A stretch of 64,000 bases of DNA from Streptomyces sp. SCUT-3 (GCF_014083985.1 NZ_CP046907.1:1062501-1126500); one strand, 5' to 3'. Positions 17,036 through 26,625 are shown, counted from the stretch's first letter. Made by a program: numbers and translations. Notes: generated by a model from the letters alone, not told the origin.

Positions 17036-19177
17036 ATGGCGACACTGGGAATGCACCGGGACTTCCTGTTGGAGTTCGCGGCGCTCGACAAGCCGGTGCA
17101 GCGGCGGGTCGCCGAGGCGTTCGAGAAGTTCACCGCGGCCACCCACGCGGGCCTGCACCTGGAGAAGCTCACCCGCCAGCGGGACCCGCGGCTGCGCACC
17201 ATCCGCATCACCGACTTCTGGCGGGGCGTCGTCCTCAAGGCCGACAGCGGGGACAGCTACCTGCTGCTGAAGGTCCTCCCCCACGACAAGGCCAACGACT
17301 GGGCCTGCCGGCACCGGGCCTCGGTCAACGGGGCGACCCACGGCGTGGAGATCCGCAACGACGTCGCCCTGGAACGCGCCACCGCCACCCTGCGGGCCGC
17401 GGCCGCCGACGAGCCCGAGCGGCTGTTCGCCGCCCACCCCGACAAGGTCCTGCGCAGCCTCGGCATCGACGAGGAGATCCTGCCGGTCATCCGGCTCATC
17501 CCCGACGACGAGCACCTGGAGGCCCTGCACAAGGTGCTCCCCGAGCAGCAGTACGACGTCCTGCTGGGCCTGGCCTCGGGCATGTCGCCGGAGGAGGTCG
17601 ACCGCGAGATCGTGCAGGTGTACGCGCGCAACCCCGCGCCCGAGCCCGAGGGCACCGACGGTGACGGGCTGACCGCCGCGATGGCCAGGGCCCGCGGGCG
17701 CGTCGCCCTGGTGTCGGGCCCGGAGGAGCTGACGGGGATCCTCGCCCGCCCCTTCGACGCCTGGCGGGTCTTCCTCCACCCCAGCCAGCACCGGATCGCC
17801 TACGCGGACCGGTACGCCGGCCCGGCGCGCGTGACCGGCGGGCCGGGCACCGGCAAGACCGTCGTCGCCCTGCACCGCGCGTACCACCTGGCGCGCCGCC
17901 TGCCCGCCGACGCCCCCGACGGGTCGGTGCTGCTCACCACCTACACCAAGGACCTCGCCGCCGACCTGGAGCGCTCCCTGGAACTGCTGGTCACCGACGG
18001 GGCGGTGCGCGCGAAGGTGCGCGTGGTCACCGTCGACGCGCTCGCCAACGAGGTCGTGCGGCGCGAACGCGGCGGCGCGCCGCTGAGGATCATCACCGAC
18101 CAGAAGGACATCACCGCCCGCTGGGCCCGGATCGGCCGCCGCCTCGGCCTGGACTTCGCGGACGTCTTCCTCGACCAGGAGTGGCGGCACGTGATCCTCG
18201 CCCAGGCCCTGGAGAGCCCCGAGCAGTACCTCAAGGCCCCGCGGGCCGGGCGCGGCACCCCGCTCGGCCCGCTGAAGCGGGCCCAGCTGTGGCGCGCGGT
18301 CGCCGAGTTCGAGCAGCAGTTGCGCGGCGCCGGGGAGTGGACGTTCCTCCAGGTGTGCGCGGAGGCCGCGCGGCTCCTGGACCGGCGGGGCGAACGGCCG
18401 TTCCGGCACGTGGTGGTCGACGAGGCCCAGGACCTGCACCCCGCCCAGTGGCGCTTCGTGCGGGCCCTCGCCGCCCCGGGACCGGACGACCTGTTCCTGG
18501 CCGGCGACACCCACCAGCGGATCTACGGCAACAAGGTCTCGCTGCGCTCGCTCGGCATCCACGTCACCGGGCGCTCGCACCGGCTGCGCGTCAACTACCG
18601 CACCACGCAGGAGATCCTGGCCTGGTCCGCGGCGCTGCTGACCGGCGAGCAGCCGGACGACATGGACGGCGGCCGGGAGTCGCTGACCGGCTACCGCTCC
18701 ACCCTGCGCGGCGCGCATCCCGAGTCCCGCGGGTACGCGTCCCGGGCCGAGGAGATCGGCGCCCTGGTGGAGCAGGTCCGCGCCTGGACCGGGGCGGGCG
18801 TGGACCCGGAGGAGATCGGGGTGGCCGTGCGCTTCGTCCGGTTCGGCCGCGACATAGCCCAGCACCTGGAGCGGGCCGGCGTGCCCGCACACGTCCTGGG
18901 CACGGGGGGCCGCCCGGGGCCCGGGGTGCGGATCGGCACGATGCACCGCATGAAGGGGCTGGAGTTCCGCTGCGTCGCGGTCGCCGGGGTGGGCGACGGC
19001 ACGGTGCCGATGCGCAGCGCCGTCACCCCCGCGGAGGTCGACGCGCAGCAGCACCAGGAGGACATCGGCGCGGAACTGAGCCTGCTGTTCGTGGCCTGCA
19101 CCCGGGCCCGCGAAGCCCTGCGGGTGTCCTGGCACGGCGCCCCGAGCCCCTTCCTCGCCCCCGTCGTGGCGCACTGA
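17036..19177 (+). CDS. UvrD-like helicase with RelE/ParE-like N-terminal domain (copy 2)
   Basis: A second 713-residue fusion, clearly a paralogue of the one at 13305. The N-terminal RelE/ParE-like part has HLEKLTRQRDPRLRTIRITD, FWRGVVLKADSGDSYLLLK and VLPHDKANDWA. The helicase has GGPGTGKT (268-275), DEAQD (462-466), GDTHQRIYGN, VNYRTTQEI, GTMHRMKGLEFR and VACTRAREALRVSW. All ATPase motifs are intact. The start at 17036 has GGAGGG 5 nt upstream, unlike the leaderless copy 1. The copies differ along their whole length, so the duplication is old or they arrived separately. A hairpin follows. Confidence 0.86.
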   Translation: MATLGMHRDFLLEFAALDKPVQRRVAEAFEKFTAATHAGLHLEKLTRQRDPRLRTIRITDFWRGVVLKADSGDSYLLLKVLPHDKANDWACRHRASVNGATHGVEIRNDVALERATATLRAAAADEPERLFAAHPDKVLRSLGIDEEILPVIRLIPDDEHLEALHKVLPEQQYDVLLGLASGMSPEEVDREIVQVYARNPAPEPEGTDGDGLTAAMARARGRVALVSGPEELTGILARPFDAWRVFLHPSQHRIAYADRYAGPARVTGGPGTGKTVVALHRAYHLARRLPADAPDGSVLLTTYTKDLAADLERSLELLVTDGAVRAKVRVVTVDALANEVVRRERGGAPLRIITDQKDITARWARIGRRLGLDFADVFLDQEWRHVILAQALESPEQYLKAPRAGRGTPLGPLKRAQLWRAVAEFEQQLRGAGEWTFLQVCAEAARLLDRRGERPFRHVVVDEAQDLHPAQWRFVRALAAPGPDDLFLAGDTHQRIYGNKVSLRSLGIHVTGRSHRLRVNYRTTQEILAWSAALLTGEQPDDMDGGRESLTGYRSTLRGAHPESRGYASRAEEIGALVEQVRAWTGAGVDPEEIGVAVRFVRFGRDIAQHLERAGVPAHVLGTGGRPGPGVRIGTMHRMKGLEFRCVAVAGVGDGTVPMRSAVTPAEVDAQQHQEDIGAELSLLFVACTRAREALRVSWHGAPSPFLAPVVAH

Positions 19178-19183
19178 GGGGAT

Positions 19184-19217
19184 CCGGGGAACGAACACGA
19201 GCCGACGCGTTCCCGGG
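19184..19217 (+). terminator. Hairpin after helicase copy 2
   Basis: CCGGGGAACG (19184-19193) pairs with CGTTCCCGGG (19208-19217), with one mismatch and a 14-nt loop. No T-run is present. Confidence 0.45.
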
Positions 19218-19278
19218 CAGCCGTCCTCGCCCGCGTGAACTCGTCCGGTGCGGTCGGCCACCGGCTTGTCCGATGCGG

Positions 19279-19306
19279 TTGACGCCGGGGAGTGGTCTGG
19301 CAGAAT
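19279..19306 (+). promoter_or_regulatory. Leaderless promoter of the ATPase-HEPN operon
   Basis: TTGACG (19279-19284), a 16-nt spacer, then CAGAAT (19301-19306), with the ATG at 19313 six bases later. There is no ribosome-binding site. The spacing fits initiation on the start codon itself. Confidence 0.6.
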
Positions 19307-19312
19307 CCCGCC

Positions 19313-22300
19313 ATGGCAAGAGCGGGTGAGGACCTGAAGGTTTGGTTGACCGGGCTCGACGATGCGCAGCTCCGCGAACTCGTCTCCATACCGGGGCCCT
19401 TGCCCTATTGGGCGAAGCTGTCCTTTCGCAGCGCCGGGCCCCGGCTCGGGCGGCGCGAACTGCTCTCCGTCCGAGCCTGGCTGAGCCGCGCTCAGGTGCG
19501 TGACCTCAAGAAGATCGCTGACGATGCGGCCGACTCAGCCCGTCGCCTGCTGGCCCATCACGGTCATGGAGAGGAATCCCTCCGGGAACCGGATCTCGAA
19601 ACGCTCGAGTCGACGCTCGCTTCCCTCCCGCCGGTGCTGGCACGGCTGACGCTTCATTCCGTCGCCATGGAGAACGGCACCTCCCGGCAGAACCTGGTGG
19701 AGTCGCACTGGGCGCGGCTGCTGGAGGCTGCTGCGCTGCCGGCCACAGAGTGCGAATGCGGTCGGGGCGGTGACGCGCACATGGACGAGACCGATGCGGA
19801 AGCTGCCGCACGGGCCGAAGAAACGGGGGGCGTCCCGCAGCAACGGCAGCGCGGTGCCGGAGAAGCCGTGGCGGGGAAGGACACCTCGAACCCGACGGTC
19901 CCTTCGGGCCCGGCAGAGGCTCTGGCGGCGCTCCGCTCACGGGCCGCGGAGCTGACCGAGGCGCTGGACCGGGCGGCCGAACGGGTGGCCGGCGGATTCG
20001 CTCTCCCGCAGGGGCTGCTGGAACAGGCGGCCGACTGGGATGCGGAACGCTCGACCGTGGCGGGCACGGTCGAGCGGGCAGATCGGACGTGGCCCACCGA
20101 GGCGGGATTCGACGAGCTTCAGGAAATCGTCGACGAGTTGCTGGCCGAGGAGAAGCAGGAAGCGGACCGGGCCCAGCGTCTTGCCGCGTTTCTGGAGCAG
20201 CGGCAGTCACTGCTGTCCGTGCTCCGAATGGCCGAGCAAGGAGGCGGCGGCACCCACCTCGAGTCGCTCCAGGAGGCACTGCGGGATCTGGACGAGCAGA
20301 TCGCAGGCCTGAATCCCACCGCCGCGGCTCCGGACCGGTCCCGCAGCACCGCCGTTACGGCCCCGTGCCCGGGTGACAGCGGCGAGGCTCCGCAGCCGTC
20401 CCCGGAAACGGAGAGCCCCGCGGAGACCAGTGTGCCGATCGCCTCGACCACCCCGGCCGGCACGGCCGCCCCGCCCGGCACGCCGGTCTCCGACGGAGCA
20501 GTCGGCGACCCCGACCGGCAGGACGTGCCGCAGCGGGGTGACGGCTCCCAGGACGTCCCGCCCGGTGAGGCACGGGTGAGCGAGCCGCTCGCCGGTCCCT
20601 CCGAGACCGGTCCCTCCGAGACCGAACCGTCCGAGACCGAACCGTCCGAGACCGGGGCATCCGAGACCGGGGCATCCGAAGAAATCACGGAAGCCACGTC
20701 CCCGGCAGGGCCCGGGACGGCTGCGGCTCCCGTCGCGGAGGGGGCGGAAACCGCAGAGGACCGCCCTGCCGCGGGGAAGCTTCTCCCCTGGCGGCCCGCC
20801 GTCTGTGAGGGCGCCCCGTCGACCCCCGAGTCCTCCCCTGTGGAACGCCTGGTGGGCGAGGGCCGGTTCCAGGAGGCGTACTGGCTGACCGTCGGGTCCG
20901 ACGAGCCGGACCACCGTGCGGAGTGTCTTGCGTTCGCCGACGCGGCCTTCTCGTGCGCCACGCCCGAGGACACCACTCCGGTGATGACCCGTTTCGCCCC
21001 GGACCTGGATCTTCTCCAGAACGACCGGCCGGCGCTGGTCCTGGCCGCAGCGGCTTCCGTCCGCGCCGGGCTGGTGGTGGGCTGGCCCAACGACCTGCTG
21101 CTGCAGACGGATCCCTGTGCCTCCCTCTCCGGCCCCTGGCGCCGGCTTCTGGAGTGTGCGGTCGATGTCCTGAGGCGTTACCAGCGGGTGGACCCGGCCA
21201 CCGTGCAGGCTTCCGACGACGCGGGTCCGGTACTCACCCGGGAGCGTGTCGCCGAGGAGGCCGCGCGGCTCAAGTCCGACCTGCCGAAGCTCAGGATCGG
21301 CTATGCGCGCGCCACCCAGGTGCAGAACCTCCTGATACGTCCTGACCAGCCGCTGGGACGAGCCCTGGAGGCCGTGCAGAACTGGGCCTCCGGGAAGGCG
21401 GAGGCCACCGTGCTGGACGAGGCGGGGAAGGTATTCCGCAAGCGCGACTCGCCGGAACGGATCATCGAGGAGGCCGACGCGGCGATCCGTACCCCCAAGC
21501 AGGCCAAGGAGCCCATCGAAGCCAAGGCCCGGCGTTCGCTGCTCAACCGGATCGAGCAGGTGGTCACTCTGCTCTCCCAGGCCCGGGCGCTGGCCGCGCC
21601 CGGGGCGGAGGAGCGCAGCGACACGGTGACCGCGCTGAGCCACGCCCTGACCCGGGTGCGGGGGGAGGACCCCCTGCCCGGTGTGGAGGGCGCGGCGCTG
21701 CTCTGCCTGCGACGCTGGCTGGAAGGCGAGAGCCGCACGCCCGTCCCCGCGCCCGGGCACGGCGCCGTCGGCACCAGTGACGGCGACGCCGGCTCCGCCC
21801 CGCTCGGCGCCTCCGGTTTCCTGCCCGCCACCGAGGCACTGCTGGCGGCCCCGAACCTGCCGCGCACCCCGGGCGGTGCCCCCGCCCCCGCCGCTCCCGG
21901 CTTCGCGCAGGAGGTCGCGTCGCTGCTCGAGCCGGTGGACGTCCCCACCGTGGTGACGACCTATGCCGAGCGGGGCGACCTGCATCTGGTCGACGCCCTG
22001 GTCGAGGCGCTGGAGCAGGGACTGGTCCCGGCTGCCCCCGCCGGGGCGGAGGCGCTGCCCTCCGACTGGCGGGCACGGCGGGACGTCCAGTGGGCGCGCT
22101 GGTCCACCATCCGTTCCGAGACGCACCGGAACGCCTCCTCCCTGCTCGCCGAGCTCCGCACCCAGCAGAGTCTGGACGAGCTGACGGAACGCGACCTGGT
22201 CGGACGTCTGGAGCAGCTGGAACAGCCCGTCCCGGAGGGGGCGTTCCGCGGCACGGTGGAGGAGGTCCGCCGCCTCGAGGGCGACCTGCGGGACCGCGTC

Positions 22301-25159
22301 CGGGCATACGTGCAGCGTCTGCGCACCCAGCTGGACTCGCTGACGCTCTCCGAGAAGGACCGCAAGCGGATCACGGGCCTGCTGGAGGCCGGGGACACCG
22401 TCACCGCGGAGGAGTGCCTGGCACTGCTGCGCAAGGGGGATGCGCTGCCGGAGTGGAGCGGTGAGGCCCCGGGGGAGGACCTGGAACGCTTCGTCGCCGG
22501 GCTGGAGAGCGTCACCCCGGCCAAGGCGGGTCCGCAGGGCTTCTCGGCGCTTCCGTGGGCGGAGGCATACGCCGACGGGCAGCCGTTGACCGAGGGCGCG
22601 CTGGCGGGCCTGGAGTCCTGGGACGCCCTCAGCAGGCCGACCACGCGCGGCGCGGAGTGGCAGAAGCACGTGCCGACCGTGCTGCGCCTGCTGGGCCTGG
22701 AGGGCCGGCCGCCCGCCCGTGACGACAACCACCAGGTGCGCGGCACCCTTCGGCTGAGCGCCAGGCTGCGTGCCAGTGAGAGCGTCTCCGGCTACGTCGC
22801 GGACCTCGGCTCCGCGGCCACCACCTACACGGTTCTGGTGGTCTCCGACGAGCAGCGCGGACGCAGTCCTCTGGAGCTGCTCGACCGGAGCGACACCGGG
22901 GCGTGCATCATCCTCTACCTGTACCCGCTGGGGCTGGCGGGCCGCCGCAAGATGGCCATGCACGCGCGGGCGTCCGCGCAGCAGGCGCTGGTGGTGGATC
23001 CTGCCGTGCTCGGCTGGGTCGCGGCACGCTCACCGCGGTCGTTCCGTGCTCTGCAACGGGTGACACTGCCCTGGACCGGGTTCAACCCCTACACGCCGTT
23101 CGTGGCCGGGCTGGTGCCGCCGGAGGTCTTCTACGGCCGGACCCGCGAGATGGCCGAGGTCACCGACCCGTTGGGGGCCCTCTTCCTCTACGGCGGGCGC
23201 CAGTTGGGCAAGTCCGCGCTGTTGCGGAAGGTCGAGGCGGACTTCCCGTCGGCCCCGGACCGCAAGGCGGTCTACCTGGACCTCAAGGCGCGTGGCGTGG
23301 GCGAGGCGGAGCCCGCCGACCGTATCTGGCCGGTGCTCGCCGCAGAGCTGAAGCGGGTCGGCGTACTGGGGCCGAAGGTGTCGACGGCGGTGTCGCCGGA
23401 CGTGCTCCTGGAGCAGGTCCGGCGCTGGCTGGAGGACAACCGCGAACGACGGGTCCTGGTCCTCGCCGACGAGGCCGACGCCTTCCTGACCGCCGATTCC
23501 AAGGCCGTGCGCGGCAGCGGCGGAGAGGGCACTTTCGCCAACGTGGCGAAGCTGAAGGGGCTGATGGACAGCACCGACCGCCGTTTCAAGGTGGTCTTCG
23601 CCGGTCTGCACCAGGTGCAGCGCTTCAGCAAGCTGTCGAACGTCCCGCTGGCACACGGCGGGGAGGTGCTGATCGGCCCGCTGAAACCGGCCGAGGCGCA
23701 GCGTCTGGTCGTGGAGCCGATGGCGGCGTTCGGTTACCGGTTCGAGCGTCCGGAGCTGGTGTGGCGGGTGCTGGCGGCCACCAACTACCAGGCGTGCCTG
23801 GTGCAGATCTTCTGCGAGCGTCTGGTCACCGCGCTGCGGGAGAAGCCGGCAGGATCCGCGCACTGGCCGATCACCGTCACCGAGGAGGACATCCGGGCCG
23901 TCACGAGCTCGGCCGACGTGCACCGGCACATCGCCGAACGCCTGCGGCTGACCATCAACCTGGAGGACCGCTACCGGGTCCTCGCGCTGGTGATCGCCCT
24001 CCGCAGCCAGGCCGACGGCTTCCAGCGGGGCTACGACGCCGACGAACTCCTCCACGAGGCCAAGCGGAACTGGCCGGAGGGATTCCGCCGGCTGACCGCC
24101 AGCGACGTGAAGATCTACCTGGAGGAGATGGTGGGCCTCGGCCTCCTGATCCAGCAGGCCGACCGTCGCAGCTACGCGGTGCGGAGCCCCAACGTCGTAC
24201 ACATGCTGGGCACCCGTGAGGACCTCGAACTGGAGCTCAGACAGACCGAGTTCAGCTTGCCCTACGACTACAACCCACGGTTCTCGCGCCGGCTGGTGGG
24301 GACGGACCGCGAAGGCATAAACCGGTACAGCCCGCTCACCGAGCAGCAGCTGCACGAGGCGACCGGCCCCGGCCTGAGCCTGGTCTGCCTCACGAAGGCG
24401 CACGCGCCGAAACTGGCCGAGCAGGCCGTCCGGTCCTACGGCGACGCGCGCGGCCTGACCGTGCACACCACCGCCCCGGACACCCTGGTCGGTGTACTGA
24501 CGACGGCCACCCGGGACCGGGAGTCCAGCGTGGTCGTCGCCGATCTGCGCTACAGCGGCCTGGACACGCTCAACCAGTCGCTGGAACGACTGCACCAGCA
24601 CGTCGCGGGCGCCAAGGGCACGCAGAGCCGCTCGGCGATCGCCCTGGTCGACCCGCGGGCACAGGCGGTGCTCCAGGACGAGCGGGTCACCCGGGTGCTG
24701 CGCCCGGAACGGTGGAACACCGACAGCCTGAGGGCCTGGCCGGAGTGCCCGTTCGACACGCCGGACAAGCGGCGGCGTCTGATCGAGGCGACCGGCGGCT
24801 GGCCCGGGCTGGTCGAGCGCACCGTCGATCTCGCAACCCGCGGAGGCTCCACCCTGGAGGCTGCTCTCGAGAAGATCGGGGCCCAGCACGACCGGAAGGA
24901 TGTTGCCCTCGCCCACCTGGAACGGGTCGAGATCGACCCGCGCACGCGGGAGCTGCTGACCACGTGGGCCGAATACGTCGATCCGGGAGAGTGCTGCAAC
25001 CACGGTGACATCGCCGCGGTCACGGAGCTCACCCTGGACGAGGTCCGCGACTTCGCCGGCCGGCTCGCCGACCACGGCGTGCTGGACGACAGCGAGGACG
25101 GCTACGCGCTGGACCTGGTCACCTTCCGGGCACTCAACACCGTGAGGCAGCAAGGATGA
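19313..25159 (+). CDS. Very large P-loop ATPase of unknown function (1948 aa), first gene of a two-gene operon
   Basis: I recognise no named family. The N-terminal third is helical and Glu-rich with a low-complexity Ser/Pro/Glu linker (about 330-480). Long helical stretches follow to about 1250. The NTPase core has Walker A GGRQLGKS (1294-1301) and Walker B VLVLADEAD (D1386, E1387). The next segments (VVFAGLHQVQRF; ATNYQACLVQIFCERL) resemble ORC/STAND-type ATPases, and a probable winged helix lies near 1590-1640. The C-terminal 300 residues are unassigned (VVVADLRYSGLDTLNQSLE; ATGGWPGLVERTVDLA). The start at 19313 is set by the leaderless promoter. The stop overlaps the next ATG (ATGA). Context suggests a sensor or motor of a defence module; this is inference. 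Confidence 0.72.
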   Translation: MARAGEDLKVWLTGLDDAQLRELVSIPGPLPYWAKLSFRSAGPRLGRRELLSVRAWLSRAQVRDLKKIADDAADSARRLLAHHGHGEESLREPDLETLESTLASLPPVLARLTLHSVAMENGTSRQNLVESHWARLLEAAALPATECECGRGGDAHMDETDAEAAARAEETGGVPQQRQRGAGEAVAGKDTSNPTVPSGPAEALAALRSRAAELTEALDRAAERVAGGFALPQGLLEQAADWDAERSTVAGTVERADRTWPTEAGFDELQEIVDELLAEEKQEADRAQRLAAFLEQRQSLLSVLRMAEQGGGGTHLESLQEALRDLDEQIAGLNPTAAAPDRSRSTAVTAPCPGDSGEAPQPSPETESPAETSVPIASTTPAGTAAPPGTPVSDGAVGDPDRQDVPQRGDGSQDVPPGEARVSEPLAGPSETGPSETEPSETEPSETGASETGASEEITEATSPAGPGTAAAPVAEGAETAEDRPAAGKLLPWRPAVCEGAPSTPESSPVERLVGEGRFQEAYWLTVGSDEPDHRAECLAFADAAFSCATPEDTTPVMTRFAPDLDLLQNDRPALVLAAAASVRAGLVVGWPNDLLLQTDPCASLSGPWRRLLECAVDVLRRYQRVDPATVQASDDAGPVLTRERVAEEAARLKSDLPKLRIGYARATQVQNLLIRPDQPLGRALEAVQNWASGKAEATVLDEAGKVFRKRDSPERIIEEADAAIRTPKQAKEPIEAKARRSLLNRIEQVVTLLSQARALAAPGAEERSDTVTALSHALTRVRGEDPLPGVEGAALLCLRRWLEGESRTPVPAPGHGAVGTSDGDAGSAPLGASGFLPATEALLAAPNLPRTPGGAPAPAAPGFAQEVASLLEPVDVPTVVTTYAERGDLHLVDALVEALEQGLVPAAPAGAEALPSDWRARRDVQWARWSTIRSETHRNASSLLAELRTQQSLDELTERDLVGRLEQLEQPVPEGAFRGTVEEVRRLEGDLRDRVRAYVQRLRTQLDSLTLSEKDRKRITGLLEAGDTVTAEECLALLRKGDALPEWSGEAPGEDLERFVAGLESVTPAKAGPQGFSALPWAEAYADGQPLTEGALAGLESWDALSRPTTRGAEWQKHVPTVLRLLGLEGRPPARDDNHQVRGTLRLSARLRASESVSGYVADLGSAATTYTVLVVSDEQRGRSPLELLDRSDTGACIILYLYPLGLAGRRKMAMHARASAQQALVVDPAVLGWVAARSPRSFRALQRVTLPWTGFNPYTPFVAGLVPPEVFYGRTREMAEVTDPLGALFLYGGRQLGKSALLRKVEADFPSAPDRKAVYLDLKARGVGEAEPADRIWPVLAAELKRVGVLGPKVSTAVSPDVLLEQVRRWLEDNRERRVLVLADEADAFLTADSKAVRGSGGEGTFANVAKLKGLMDSTDRRFKVVFAGLHQVQRFSKLSNVPLAHGGEVLIGPLKPAEAQRLVVEPMAAFGYRFERPELVWRVLAATNYQACLVQIFCERLVTALREKPAGSAHWPITVTEEDIRAVTSSADVHRHIAERLRLTINLEDRYRVLALVIALRSQADGFQRGYDADELLHEAKRNWPEGFRRLTASDVKIYLEEMVGLGLLIQQADRRSYAVRSPNVVHMLGTREDLELELRQTEFSLPYDYNPRFSRRLVGTDREGINRYSPLTEQQLHEATGPGLSLVCLTKAHAPKLAEQAVRSYGDARGLTVHTTAPDTLVGVLTTATRDRESSVVVADLRYSGLDTLNQSLERLHQHVAGAKGTQSRSAIALVDPRAQAVLQDERVTRVLRPERWNTDSLRAWPECPFDTPDKRRRLIEATGGWPGLVERTVDLATRGGSTLEAALEKIGAQHDRKDVALAHLERVEIDPRTRELLTTWAEYVDPGECCNHGDIAAVTELTLDEVRDFAGRLADHGVLDDSEDGYALDLVTFRALNTVRQQG
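20594..20683 (+). repeat. 15-bp in-frame tandem repeat
   Basis: Six 15-bp units encode (G/E)PSET- or GASET-like pentapeptides within the linker of the large ATPase. Copy number could change without a frameshift. Confidence 0.8.
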
Positions 25160-26625
25160 TCGCCTCGGCCGTCGTCGGGGCGAGGGCCTTGCCGGGAGTC
25201 CGGATCCGGCTGAACCACCTGCTGACGGACCTGAACAGCGGACGCAGCTGCCTGTGGCTGCTGCCGAGAAAGATGCTGGAAGGGCCCGACTCCCCGGCGG
25301 ATCACCTTTTCGACGAGCTGCTGAACGAGCTCCACGACTTCGTGCTGCTGCCGTCGGACGACCCCGACGGACCGCCGCCCGTCCGGCCCCGGGCTCCCGC
25401 CCGGGTCGCAGTACCGGACTCCGGGCTGTGGTCGGGGCTGGCCCCGGCCCTCGACTACGACGACGGGCTGGCGGACCTCTTCTCCGCCGCCCCGGTGTCC
25501 GGACCCGCCGAGCCGGACACGGTGCCCGCCCCTCCGACCGAGGCGGAGGCGTTGGCGGACCTGCTGGAACGTCTGGCGAAGGAGCTGGGCCTCCAGTCCG
25601 ACGGCGCGCAGGAGAGCGACGACACGGCCGGTGACGTGCTCGCCCGCCTCGCGGGCGGCCGGAACGGGCCGACCGAGACCAGGCCCGTGATCGTACGGGC
25701 CTGGCGCGAAGCCGTGCCCTCCGCGACCGGCCATCTGCTGCGCCGCCTGGTGGCGACGGGCAAGGAGGCGGGTATCCCTCCCGCCCGGGGGCCGCGGGCT
25801 CTGGTGGTCGCCTCCACCGAGGACCTTCCTCCCGGACTGCCGGGTCAGCTTGCGCGGGAGAACATCGCGGTCCACTGGTGGTGGGGGGCGACCGGACGCC
25901 TGGACACCGCCACCGTCGTGGCCCTGGCGCGCCCCCCTCTGAAGTCGGTGCTGGACCGTCAGCATCTCTACGAGTCCATCGCCCAGGCCACCGTCACAGA
26001 GGTCTGCGGCCCCTTCCTCGACGTGGCAGCGGCCCTGGCCGCCCGCTGGCAGGACGGCCGCCCCGAGACGCTGCCCGATGCGCTCCACGACGTGCTCGCG
26101 GACAGCCCCGTTCCGGACGGCGGCCTGCCCGAAACCACGGAAGGGGCCCGCAACCCCGCGAGACGCCCCGCCGAGAGCCTGCTCCCTGCCTGGAACGCGG
26201 CGGCCGTGGACAGTTGGGAGGGCCGACTGCGCCACCACCCCGGCCACGACCTCCAGCGTGAGCATGCGGTGGCGTCCCGGGTCTGGCTGGCGCAGAACCA
26301 GGTTCTTCTCCCACTGCTCGACGAGGCCAGGGAACGCTTTGCCGCAACCGTGCGGTCGAGGGCTCGCATCCCGCTGCAGCAACTCGCCGAAGAGTACTGC
26401 TCCCGGCGCGGGACCGATGCCGTCGTCACCGAGTCCCCCGACTCCCTCATCGAGACCATGGAGCTCGGCGCCATGTGGGGTGCCCACCGCGACGGTGCCA
26501 CAGCCCTCACCCCCAAGGAACGCCGCCACTTGCGCATCCTGCGTGAGGCCCGCAACCTGCTCGCCCACCGGACCCCGCTCGACGGCGACCGGTTGCACCG
26601 GTTGATCATGGAGCTGTACCGGTGA
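25156..26625 (+). CDS. Putative HEPN-domain effector coupled to the large ATPase
   Basis: A 489-residue protein of no family I recognise as a whole. The N-terminus (VRIRLNHLLTDLNSGRSCL, about 15-35) is followed by an acidic Pro-rich linker (about 70-145) and a middle domain containing PVIVRAWREAVPSATGHLLRRL and VHWWWG. The C-terminal helical segment ends with REARNLLAHRTPL, giving R466-N467-x3-H471. This RN-x3-H signature is typical of HEPN RNases and toxins. A preceding acidic helix (ETMELGAMWGAH) also fits a HEPN bundle. ATGA at 25156-25159 couples it tightly to the ATPase, arguing for a shared complex, perhaps sensor plus RNase effector. The HEPN call rests on the motif and local helix pattern only. 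Confidence 0.6.
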   Translation: MIASAVVGARALPGVRIRLNHLLTDLNSGRSCLWLLPRKMLEGPDSPADHLFDELLNELHDFVLLPSDDPDGPPPVRPRAPARVAVPDSGLWSGLAPALDYDDGLADLFSAAPVSGPAEPDTVPAPPTEAEALADLLERLAKELGLQSDGAQESDDTAGDVLARLAGGRNGPTETRPVIVRAWREAVPSATGHLLRRLVATGKEAGIPPARGPRALVVASTEDLPPGLPGQLARENIAVHWWWGATGRLDTATVVALARPPLKSVLDRQHLYESIAQATVTEVCGPFLDVAAALAARWQDGRPETLPDALHDVLADSPVPDGGLPETTEGARNPARRPAESLLPAWNAAAVDSWEGRLRHHPGHDLQREHAVASRVWLAQNQVLLPLLDEARERFAATVRSRARIPLQQLAEEYCSRRGTDAVVTESPDSLIETMELGAMWGAHRDGATALTPKERRHLRILREARNLLAHRTPLDGDRLHRLIMELYR

